A stretch of DNA of 64,000 bases from SIG307 sp964609025 (GTDB lineage: Bacteria > Bacillota > Clostridia > Lachnospirales > Lachnospiraceae). This document shows, in pieces, positions 8,082 to 13,885 of this stretch. Under the pieces are notes generated by a model. The model was not told the origin of the DNA, made no database searches, and saw only the letters and a program-made list of their open reading frames with translations. The first letter of the stretch is position 1. Every line of letters begins with the position of its first letter. The translations under genes and the position numbers were made by a program. The DNA lies in assembly GCA_964609025.1 (NCBI GenBank), contig CAZSQM010000016.1, positions 9,267 through 73,266 on the forward strand, read 5' to 3'.

Positions 8082-8720
8082 TCATGCCTCATATTCTCCC
8101 GCCAAAATACGCAAAACCATGTGTGCCTGATGCGCGGCGCATGCCATAACACGGGCAGAAACAAGCCCGATGGCTTCCTTTGCATCGCTTACCCCATCCC
8201 CGCATAAATAAAAGTTCCTTGTTACCCTTCTGGTTTTGATGCTGTTTGCCGAAGCCAGTCCCGCCATACCGGAGGCGGCAACCAGAAACTTTTCCGGCAG
8301 CTTTTCAAGCACGCCGTTTACAAGCATCGCTTTTTCTTCCGGCCGGTCAAAGGCTTCGCAGATAACGTCGGCGTCCCGTAAGAGGGCTTCCAGGTTGCTC
8401 TCCGTAATACGCACGGCATGACTTACCACTTCTACATACGGCGCAATGGCTTTTAACGTGTCCCGCAAGGCCTCCGCCTTATCCGTGCCAAGCTGGGAAA
8501 CCGTATATTGCTGGCGATTCAGATTCGATAAATCTACCTTATCAAAATCAATCAAAAGCAATCTGCCGACTCCCGCGCGGGCAAGGGCGATTGCAATGTT
8601 AGAGCCAAGGCCTCCCAGACCGCAGACGGCAACCGTCCCGGCGGAAAATTTTTTCTGAAGCTCTGCACCGTGACGCGCCGCAAGCGCCCCGTACATTTCT
8701 TCCCTTGTCGGAATACTCAT
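8082..8720 (-). CDS. thiF: ThiS adenylyltransferase ThiF (E1-like)
   Basis: A 212-residue E1-superfamily protein that adenylates the C-terminal Gly-Gly of ThiS. Nucleotide-binding glycine motif VAVCGLGGLGSNIAIALAR (about residues 31-49), then LLLIDFDKVDLSNLNRQQY, with the Arg and Asp that contact ATP. It is of the short type: the C-terminal region keeps one Cys (FYLCGDGVSD) and no zinc CxxC pairs are evident. Start ATG 8720 overlaps the thiS stop in an ATGA-like arrangement, pointing to coupled translation. The frame extends upstream through thiS, but that part is not coding for ThiF. Confidence 0.93.
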   Translation of the reverse strand: MSIPTREEMYGALAARHGAELQKKFSAGTVAVCGLGGLGSNIAIALARAGVGRLLLIDFDKVDLSNLNRQQYTVSQLGTDKAEALRDTLKAIAPYVEVVSHAVRITESNLEALLRDADVICEAFDRPEEKAMLVNGVLEKLPEKFLVAASGMAGLASANSIKTRRVTRNFYLCGDGVSDAKEAIGLVSARVMACAAHQAHMVLRILAGEYEA

Positions 8721-8721
8721 A

Positions 8722-8916
8722 TCAGCCGCCTCCCACAAAACTGACCACCTCAACGGTGTCGCCATCCTGTAAAACCGTTTCCCGATACTGCGCTTTCGGA
8801 ACGATGTCACCGTTTCGCTCTACGGCAATCCGTTTACAGTCATAGTCGGTCGTTTCCAGATATTCCGCCAAAGTCTTACCGGCAATATCAAGACTTGTTC
8901 CGTTCATCTTTACCAT
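8722..8916 (-). CDS. thiS: Sulfur carrier protein ThiS
   Basis: A 64-residue ubiquitin-fold carrier whose C-terminus becomes a thiocarboxylate and donates sulfur to ThiG. It ends VVSFVGGG, giving the required terminal Gly-Gly. MVKMNG..LAEYLE and GDTVEVVSF fit the ThiS/MoaD fold. It is the first gene of the operon. ATG 8916 is 9-10 nt after AGGAGGAAAGG, directly below the TPP riboswitch expression platform. The stop codon touches the thiF start. Confidence 0.95.
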   Translation of the reverse strand: MVKMNGTSLDIAGKTLAEYLETTDYDCKRIAVERNGDIVPKAQYRETVLQDGDTVEVVSFVGGG

Positions 8917-8980
8917 ATACCTTTCCTCCTATCTCTTGCTTTTCCCGTGCAGATACCTCCGAAGCTGTCTGCCTGCACAC

Positions 8981-9016
8981 AAAACGAAAGGGAAGCTACC
9001 AATTCGGTCGCTTCCC
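8981..9016 (-). terminator. TPP-controlled intrinsic terminator
   Basis: On the minus strand GGGAAGC-G-ACC-GAATT-GGT-A-GCTTCCC (8990-9016) forms a strong stem and is followed at once by TTTCGTTTT (8981-8989). The 5' arm GGGAAGC is repeated at the 3' end of the aptamer (9037-9043). That copy can pair with the same GCTTCCC arm when TPP is absent, giving a mutually exclusive antiterminator. Confidence 0.85.
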
Positions 9017-9032
9017 AAAAACACTCACATTG

Positions 9033-9122
9033 TCAGGCTTCCCTACGTTGGCATTATCCAAATCAGGTAATGGGTCGAAGGTCATACCTTCCTCTCAGCC
9101 TGTATTACAAGCTCCCCGCTGT
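9033..9122 (-). promoter_or_regulatory. TPP riboswitch (THI element) aptamer
   Basis: The minus strand shows the THI-box blocks in order: GGGGAGC (9111-9117), GGCTGAGAGGAAGG, GACCCATTACCTGATTTGGA, TAATGCCAACGTAGGGAAGC (ending at 9037). The CUGAGA pyrimidine-sensing loop and the ACCUGAUxxGGxUAAUGCCxxCG pyrophosphate-sensing part are both intact. It lies between the thi promoter and thiS, so TPP should switch off all seven thiamine genes by early termination. Confidence 0.97.
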
Positions 9123-9137
9123 TTCGTTGTCATTTGT

Positions 9138-9166
9138 ATTATATCCCTTTGTTCCCAAAAATGCAA
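9138..9166 (-). promoter_or_regulatory. Sigma-A promoter of the thi operon
   Basis: TTGCAT (9161-9166), 17-bp spacer, perfect TATAAT (9138-9143) on the minus strand. The predicted start is about 10 nt before the riboswitch P1 stem, as expected for a leader that begins with the aptamer. Confidence 0.85.
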
Positions 9167-9207
9167 GAGCTTATCCGACGGAACATGGGATTTTGCAGAA
9201 CCCTTCA

Positions 9208-9329
9208 CGCGAGTGCGCATCCTTACGGAATGTTTCTTTTGGCTTCCGATTACAGAACTTTGCACAGGAGAAAGAGTCCTTTCTCCTGCGAAAAGGTCCT
9301 TTGGTATCAGAACATGTTTTGACACCCGA
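9208..9329. repeat. Intergenic patchwork: shared 18-mer, hairpin, half of a dispersed repeat
   Basis: No gene is seen here. Three pieces stand out. CGCGAGTGCGCATCCTTA (9208-9225) is identical to 18967-18984 and similar to 47022-47044. CAGGAGAAAG-AGTC-CTTTCTCCTG (9265-9288) is a perfect 10-bp hairpin with no U-tract. TTTTGACACCCGA (9317-9329) equals one arm of the inverted repeats at 23570 and 53321, but without its partner arm. The stretch looks like remains of small non-coding repeats. Confidence 0.55.
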
Positions 9330-9339
9330 GCCACAAATC

Positions 9340-9382
9340 AAAAAGTCCCGAAACCTTTACGCACCAGGTTTCGGGACTTTTT
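9340..9382 (-). terminator. Intrinsic terminator of tRNA-Trp
   Basis: AAAAAGTCCCGAAACC (9340-9355) and GGTTTCGGGACTTTTT (9367-9382) form a perfect 16-bp stem with an 11-nt loop. A/T tracts sit on both flanks, so it can act in both directions. It lies 6 nt past the tRNA 3' end. Confidence 0.92.
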
Positions 9383-9388
9383 CTTTTA

Positions 9389-9461
9389 CAGGGGCAGTAG
9401 GATTCGAACCCACGACCTGCGGTTTTGGAGACCGTTATTCTACCAGCTGAACTATACCCCT
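9389..9461 (-). tRNA. tRNA-Trp (CCA)
   Basis: A 73-nt cloverleaf on the minus strand. The acceptor stem AGGGGTA pairs fully with TGCCCCT, with G as discriminator. The D arm is AGTTCAGCTGGTAGAAT. The anticodon arm ACGGTCTCCAAAACCGC has loop CTCCAAA and anticodon CCA. The T arm is GTGGGTTCGAATCCTAC. CCA is not encoded at the 3' end. The base pattern closely follows Firmicutes tRNA-Trp. Confidence 0.96.
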
Positions 9462-9486
9462 ATTTGCAATTTTACACTGCTCAACT

Positions 9487-9515
9487 ATCTTACACTGTTT
9501 TTCTCCAAATGTCAA
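9487..9515 (-). promoter_or_regulatory. Sigma-A promoter of tRNA-Trp
   Basis: TTGACA (9510-9515), 17-bp spacer, TAAGAT (9487-9492), about 25 nt before the tRNA 5' end. The 80-bp repeat array starts 11 bp upstream of the -35. Confidence 0.82.
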
Positions 9516-9525
9516 GCATTTTTTT

Positions 9526-9845
9526 GCACTCCAATTCCCGTGCAGGCTCGCGCTCCGCGCTTCCCACTCACCTCGCGGCTTCGCCGCTCGGTCGTGGGCG
9601 CGTTCGCACTCCAATTCCCGTGCAGGCTCGCGCTCCGCGCTTCCCACTCACCTCGCGGCTTCGCCGCTCGGTCGTGGGCGCGTTCGCACTCCAATTCCCG
9701 TGCAGGCTCGCGCTCCGCGCTTCCCACTCACCTCGCGGCTTCGCCGCTCGGTCGTGGGCGCGTTCGCACTCCAATTCCCGTGCAGGCTCGCGCTCCGCGC
9801 TTCCCACTCACCTCGCGGCTTCGCCGCTCGGTCGTGGGCGCGTTC
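9526..9845. repeat. Four perfect 80-bp GC-rich tandem repeats
   Basis: Units start at 9526, 9606, 9686 and 9766; I see no base difference between them. Each is far richer in GC than the flanks and can fold: CCCAC...GCGGC-TTC-GCCGC...GTGGG nests two stems. Because 80 is not a multiple of 3, all six frames run open through the array and produce Arg/Ser/Ala-rich phantom proteins; no frame has a credible start, ribosome site or homology pattern. There are no spacers, so it is not a CRISPR. It lies just upstream of the tRNA-Trp promoter. Confidence 0.95.
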
Positions 9846-9846
9846 G

Positions 9847-9898
9847 CATAGCCAACAATCCCCCGAAAAACAAGCTTTCCGGGAGATTGTTGGCTATG
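9847..9898. repeat. Long inverted repeat beside the 80-bp array
   Basis: CATAGCCAACAATC (9847-9860) and GATTGTTGGCTATG (9885-9898) are perfect 14-base arms. After one mismatch the inner CCCG/CGGG extends pairing to 18 bp. No U-tract follows on either strand, so it is not a classic intrinsic terminator. It lies between the last 80-bp unit and the end of the DUF1858 gene. Confidence 0.85.
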
Positions 9899-9919
9899 CT
9901 CACTTTGCCTGCACGGACA

Positions 9920-10120
9920 TTATTTTGCGGCAAGAAAGGCATTTATTTTTTCTGCCAGCTCGTCTGCGTCAATGCCGTGTACCATGCAAGCCATCTCCAG
10001 GCTCTCGCCCTGTGCGGACGGGCAGCCGATACAGTGCATACCGGAATCAAACAGAATCGGCACAATTTCTTCATCCACTCTGATGATTTCCGCAATTGTC
10101 ATTTCCTTATTTATCTGCAT
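9920..10120 (-). CDS. DUF1858 small redox-disulfide protein
   Basis: A 66-residue protein of the DUF1858 type (hybrid-cluster-protein-associated redox disulfide domain). It begins MQINKEMTIAEIIRVDEEIV and carries GMHCIGCPSAQGESLEMAC: a CxxC (about residues 30-33) in the usual place, plus a third Cys. Such domains are thought to be thiol redox modules; the partner is unknown. ATG 10120 has AAGGAGAATT upstream and the gene has its own promoter. It is divergent from a ferredoxin gene and close to a hydrogenase-like sensor, so a redox role is a reasonable guess. Confidence 0.82.
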   Translation of the reverse strand: MQINKEMTIAEIIRVDEEIVPILFDSGMHCIGCPSAQGESLEMACMVHGIDADELAEKINAFLAAK

Positions 10121-10159
10121 ATCAATTCTCCTTTCGTTTTCCGAAATCTGATAAAATCA

Positions 10160-10188
10160 AGTATACACAACCTGTCCGTTTTCGTCAA
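10160..10188 (-). promoter_or_regulatory. Promoter of the DUF1858 gene
   Basis: TTGACG (10183-10188), 17-bp spacer, TATACT (10160-10165) on the minus strand. Both boxes match the consensus at 5/6. It is back-to-back with the ferredoxin promoter 37 bp away. Confidence 0.8.
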
Positions 10189-10225
10189 GGGATAAGTGTA
10201 TGGGCTTTCTTCTTTAAAATGGTAC

Positions 10226-10254
10226 TTGTATTATTCCCGAGTTTATATTACAAT
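10226..10254 (+). promoter_or_regulatory. Promoter of the ferredoxin gene
   Basis: TTGTAT (10226-10231), 17-bp spacer, TACAAT (10249-10254) on the plus strand, 32 nt before the ferredoxin ATG. The -10 is strong and the -35 weak. Confidence 0.65.
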
Positions 10255-10286
10255 AAGGGTAACTTAGCAAAAAGGAGGATAAAAAA

Positions 10287-10454
10287 ATGGCATATAAGAT
10301 TTCTGATCAGTGCATTAGCTGTGGCGCTTGTGCAGCAGAATGTCCGGTAGGCGCAATCAGTGAGGGAGCTTCTCATTATGAGATTGATGCCGACGCTTGC
10401 TTAGAGTGCGGCGCTTGTGCAGCAACCTGCCCGACTGAGTCTATTTCTCAGTAA
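10287..10454 (+). CDS. 2[4Fe-4S] ferredoxin (clostridial type)
   Basis: A 55-residue ferredoxin and the only clear plus-strand gene in the window. It reads MAYKISDQCISCGACAAECP, then a short linker, then CLECGACAATCPTESISQ. Each half has CxxCxxCxxxCP, giving eight Cys for two [4Fe-4S] clusters, with no extra domain. It should carry low-potential electrons for fermentation, hydrogenase or radical SAM enzymes. ATG 10287 follows AAAGGAGGAT at ideal spacing, and the gene has its own promoter and terminator, so it is monocistronic. The strong ribosome site suggests high expression. Confidence 0.97.
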   Translation: MAYKISDQCISCGACAAECPVGAISEGASHYEIDADACLECGACAATCPTESISQ

Positions 10455-10472
10455 AATAATGCATTTCAACAA

Positions 10473-10516
10473 AAAATAACGCTTCACCTCGTTTTAAATC
10501 GGGTGAAGCGTTATTT
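10473..10516 (+). terminator. Bidirectional intrinsic terminator, ferredoxin / hydrogenase sensor
   Basis: AATAACGCTTCACC (10475-10488) pairs with GGTGAAGCGTTATT (10502-10515): 14 bp with a 13-nt loop, A-rich before and T-rich after. It serves the ferredoxin on the plus strand and can also stop transcripts from the convergent sensor gene. Confidence 0.9.
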
Positions 10517-10573
10517 TGTTACTTAATATACTTCTTTTTCGTTTCTTCTTTCCTTGTTAAGCCTTTTCGGCGC

Positions 10574-12505
10574 TTATTCCAGTTCCTTCATCTTATCCTT
10601 TACGCTTGCCGAAATCGCCTTTAAAGTTTCCGTTGCCGATGCAATCTGCTCTGCCCGTGCCGACAGACCGAGTACCTGATTGTTTACTTCCGAAATAGAA
10701 GACTGTAAACGGTTTGCTCTTTCGGAAATTACGGCAATTGCCTCGGAAATCTGTGCTTTATTCGCAATACTGCTCTTTGCCGCCTCCGCGCTGGAGCCGG
10801 AAAGATGCTTAATCTCGGACGCAACCACGGAGAAGCCCTTTCCTGTTTCACCGGCTCTTGCTGCCTCTACGGAAGCATTCAACGCAAGAAGATTCGTTTT
10901 CTTTGTAATTGCCGTAATATTCTGGTTATCCTTCTCAAGCTGTTCCAGCATGCCGTCAATCTCACGGAAGGAAGTCTTCAGTTCATCACAGAAATTCGTA
11001 ATCGTTGCCATTGCATTCTGAATCAGCTCACTTTCGCTTGCCGTCTGCTGATTGCCGGCCGCCACTTCGCCGAGGGAAATCTCCAGCTGCTCAAAATCCT
11101 GCTCCACCAGTTTTGCAATCTGCTCATTCTTTTCCACTGCCGCTTCACGCATCTGCTCCAGTTTTTTCTTATCCTCGACAATCCTGCTCTTCTCATACTG
11201 AACACAGTTTGACTTATGGTTGCAGTGATTGAATATAGCCGTTGCCATTTCCTCACAGGTATTGTATCCGCAGGAAGCACAGTCAACACACCTGTCATTC
11301 TGCGTGTACTTATACATGGAACGATAGATTTCATCCAGCTCCTGCTCATTCGGAGAAACGATTCTTACTTCCCGGGAATGGTCGGTATACTCACGCATAA
11401 AGTCCTTTAAATCCAGCTTTGCAAACGCCGCATTCAGCCCCTTAAGCCGCTCCTCCGGAGTAGAAGCCGCTACATTCTTACCGCGTTCTTTTTTATCCTT
11501 TTTATCGTAAAAATTCCTTACATTTGTGCGAATGCGTGCCAGTTCAAAGAATGCGTCTTCATTTTTCAATTTGCTGCTCTCTATCGCCGTACCGTACAGG
11601 CAGCCCTCGGAACAATTCAGGGCATCTACCAGGAACGGAAGCTCTCCGCCTTCCTGCACACGCTTACTATACGCATCCAGATAGCGGTATACCTTCTTCT
11701 CGCCTTCTATCTGGCGAATCACAACATCCTCGCCGCAGAACCAGTACACATTCTCCTTCAGGCCGCCCGGCGTCGGATAAATCGCACCAAGACCATATTC
11801 TATTTCATCCTCAGCCGGCGTTCCGTAAAGGTTATGACTATGTACATACTTCATCAGATTTTCAAACGTCACATTGTATTTTACCATTCCGTTCGTGTTC
11901 GGATCACTGATTTCCATCTTCTTTGCAATACACGGACTGATAAAGGCCAAGTCATCCGAAAGCTTTTCGTACTTTTTAAGATAAACTGCCGTACACATCA
12001 TCGGGCTATGTACCGGAACCAGTTTCGGAAGCAGCGCCGGAGCGTATTTCTCCACATAATTAACCACTACGGGACACGGCTGCGAAACAGCACCCTCCAC
12101 ATGATTTTCCGTAATATACCTGATGTACGCCCAGGTTGTAATATCAGCACCGTAGCTTACACTGACAATACGGTTCACTCCCGCTAATTTCAGACCGCCG
12201 AGCACGCTCGCATATTCTTTCGGATAATTGGCAAGAAACGCCGGTGCAAGAATAATAGAAATCTTTTTCCCGCTTTCCAAATCCGCAAAGAAACGCTCCG
12301 TATCGTCCTCGTAGGTTCTTGCCTGATGGTCGCAGGCATCAAAACAGGAACCGCAGTTTATGCAGGCCTCTCTGTTTACCTCAATCCTCGGTCCGTTCTC
12401 GGTCATAACGGTAACATTTGCATTCAGCACAGGACATACCGAAATACAACGGTTACATCCTACACACTTATCATTCGTATAAACTAAGGAACTCATCAAC
12501 GACAT
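10574..12505 (-). CDS. [FeFe]-hydrogenase-like sensor fused to chemoreceptor signalling domain
   Basis: A 643-residue soluble protein with four parts. Residues 14-58: two ferredoxin-type clusters (CVGCNRCISVCP, CINCGSCFDAC). About 80-340: hydrogenase large-subunit C-terminal domain with the four H-cluster-type Cys kept in altered motifs, SQPCP (C144), SPCIAKK (C192) and NCSEGCLYG (C298, C302). About 400-435: a Cys-rich Fe-S domain (CVDCASCGYNTC, then two more Cys). About 445-643: methyl-accepting domain with hairpin tip TNLLALNASVEAARAG. No membrane segment is present. It fits the sensory group C/D hydrogenase-like proteins and probably signals redox or H2 state through CheW/CheA. No catalytic accessory Cys supply is obvious. 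ATG 12505 has GAGGGGG upstream. Confidence 0.9.
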   Translation of the reverse strand: MSLMSSLVYTNDKCVGCNRCISVCPVLNANVTVMTENGPRIEVNREACINCGSCFDACDHQARTYEDDTERFFADLESGKKISIILAPAFLANYPKEYASVLGGLKLAGVNRIVSVSYGADITTWAYIRYITENHVEGAVSQPCPVVVNYVEKYAPALLPKLVPVHSPMMCTAVYLKKYEKLSDDLAFISPCIAKKMEISDPNTNGMVKYNVTFENLMKYVHSHNLYGTPAEDEIEYGLGAIYPTPGGLKENVYWFCGEDVVIRQIEGEKKVYRYLDAYSKRVQEGGELPFLVDALNCSEGCLYGTAIESSKLKNEDAFFELARIRTNVRNFYDKKDKKERGKNVAASTPEERLKGLNAAFAKLDLKDFMREYTDHSREVRIVSPNEQELDEIYRSMYKYTQNDRCVDCASCGYNTCEEMATAIFNHCNHKSNCVQYEKSRIVEDKKKLEQMREAAVEKNEQIAKLVEQDFEQLEISLGEVAAGNQQTASESELIQNAMATITNFCDELKTSFREIDGMLEQLEKDNQNITAITKKTNLLALNASVEAARAGETGKGFSVVASEIKHLSGSSAEAAKSSIANKAQISEAIAVISERANRLQSSISEVNNQVLGLSARAEQIASATETLKAISASVKDKMKELE

Positions 12506-12560
12506 ATTTATGCCCCCTCTCTGTACTGTGTTACGGCTTCTGATATCCCCTCCCGCAAAA

Positions 12561-12606
12561 ATTCTTATGCAATATTATAACACCATTTTTTGTGTATTGC
12601 AAGAAT
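12561..12606 (-). promoter_or_regulatory. Promoter of the hydrogenase-sensor gene within an inverted repeat
   Basis: TTGCAA (12597-12602), 17-bp spacer, perfect TATAAT (12574-12579) on the minus strand. The promoter is framed by arms ATTCTTATGCAATA (12561-12574) and TATTGCAAGAAT (12595-12606). These are inverted copies except for two extra bases; one overlaps the -35 and the other the bases after the -10. The layout suggests an operator, which is inferred. Confidence 0.75.
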
Positions 12607-12671
12607 TTTCTACCTTTTCGTCCTCTTTTCTGTCTTGTCATAACACTTATCCAAGGAGGCTATCGGGGCTC

Positions 12672-13853
12672 TTACAGCGTCGCTTCTGCCGCACGGCGGT
12701 AAATCTCTGTCACCGCAGCCTCGTCTAACGCCACATAGCCGCCGGTCCTTCTGTCTTTGACATCAAACATCTCAACCAGCCGCGGAATATCCTCCTTCTT
12801 TGCTCCCAGCTGTGCGAAGTTAATCGGCATACCGATGGAAGCAAGGAAACGGCGAAACGCCGCAATTCCCTGTAATGCGGTTTCCTTCGGATTCTCAAAA
12901 TTCATCTGACAGCCGAAGACGCGCACTGCCATCTGCGCCATCCGCATGCAGTCGTGATGATCCGCCACATAACTCATCCATGCCGGCATAATCACCGCAA
13001 GTCCTGCGCCGTGCGCACAGTCATACAATGCGGAAAGCTGATGCTCCATCCCGTGGCTGTTCCAGTCCTGCGCCCTTCCGACGCCGACAACATTATTATG
13101 CGCTACCATACCTGCCCACATAATATTGGCGCGCGCCTCGTAATTGTGCGGGTCCGCTATCACCCGCGGCGTTTCCCTGCACATTGTCAGCAGCACAGCC
13201 TCACACAGCCGGTCCGTAATCTCTACCTCCGGGGTATTCGTAAAGTAGCGTTCAAAAACGTGCGCCATAATATCCGTTGCGCCGCATGCCGTCTGATATG
13301 CCGGAAGCGTTTCGGTCAGCTCCGGATTCAGCACGGAAAATTTCGGGCGCAGACAATCCGCGCCGGCGCCGCGCTTATACAAACCGTCCTCCTTCGTAAT
13401 AACGCTGTCGCCGGAGCCTTCGCTGCCCGCAGCCGCTATCGTCAGCACCGTTCCGACCGGAAGCGCGGTCTGTGGCTGTTTTCCGCAGTAGAAATCCCAG
13501 AAATCTCCCTCGTAAGGTACGCCCATTGCGATTGCCTTTGCGGAATCAATCGTGCTTCCGCCGCCGACCGCAAGCAGGAAGTCAATCCCTTCCTTCCGGC
13601 ACAATTCGATTCCCTGATACACCAGCCCGTCACGCGGATTCGGCTGCACGCCGCCAAGCTCCTCAAACGGAATCCCTTCTGCCGTAAGCGACGCCTTCAC
13701 ACGGTCCAGAAGACCGGAACGCACTACCGAGCCGCCGCCGTAATGCAACAGCACCTTCGTTCCTCCGAACCGCTTTACAAGTCTTCCTGTTTCCTGTTCC
13801 TGTCCTTTCCCGAACGCAAAATAGGTCGGGCTGTAAAAAGTGAAGTTATTCAT
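12672..13853 (-). CDS. Iron-containing alcohol dehydrogenase (YqhD/butanol dehydrogenase type)
   Basis: A 393-residue group III alcohol dehydrogenase. The nucleotide-binding GGGSTIDSAKAIA lies near residues 97-109. Metal ligands are in DIMAHVFERYF (Asp, His) and in two further His of HGMEHQLSALYDCAHGAG. It should reduce aldehydes such as butanal to alcohols with NAD(P)H at the end of fermentation; the length matches YqhD/BdhA. The start is ATG 13853 with GGAGGAG upstream. It follows uvrA after 32 nt with no terminator seen, so it may be partly read through from the SOS-linked uvrBA message, an odd pairing. Confidence 0.92.
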   Translation of the reverse strand: MNNFTFYSPTYFAFGKGQEQETGRLVKRFGGTKVLLHYGGGSVVRSGLLDRVKASLTAEGIPFEELGGVQPNPRDGLVYQGIELCRKEGIDFLLAVGGGSTIDSAKAIAMGVPYEGDFWDFYCGKQPQTALPVGTVLTIAAAGSEGSGDSVITKEDGLYKRGAGADCLRPKFSVLNPELTETLPAYQTACGATDIMAHVFERYFTNTPEVEITDRLCEAVLLTMCRETPRVIADPHNYEARANIMWAGMVAHNNVVGVGRAQDWNSHGMEHQLSALYDCAHGAGLAVIMPAWMSYVADHHDCMRMAQMAVRVFGCQMNFENPKETALQGIAAFRRFLASIGMPINFAQLGAKKEDIPRLVEMFDVKDRRTGGYVALDEAAVTEIYRRAAEATL

Positions 13854-13885
13854 GGTTCTCCTCCTGCTTCTTTTCTCTTTTTGAT

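Noticed and set aside
9265..9288. Terminator at the CAGGAGAAAG hairpin
   Set aside because: It has no T-run on either strand and no gene ends there.
9526..9845. CRISPR array
   Set aside because: The units are contiguous and identical over 80 bp, with no unique spacers and no cas genes nearby.
9435..10083. Several open frames of 70-250 codons through the 80-bp repeats
   Set aside because: They exist in all frames because the repeat has no stop codons and its length is not a multiple of 3; no ribosome sites or protein signatures.
10574..12505. Conventional catalytic [FeFe] hydrogenase
   Set aside because: The L1-L3 motifs are altered and the chain ends in a chemoreceptor signalling domain, so a sensor is more likely, though residual catalysis cannot be excluded.
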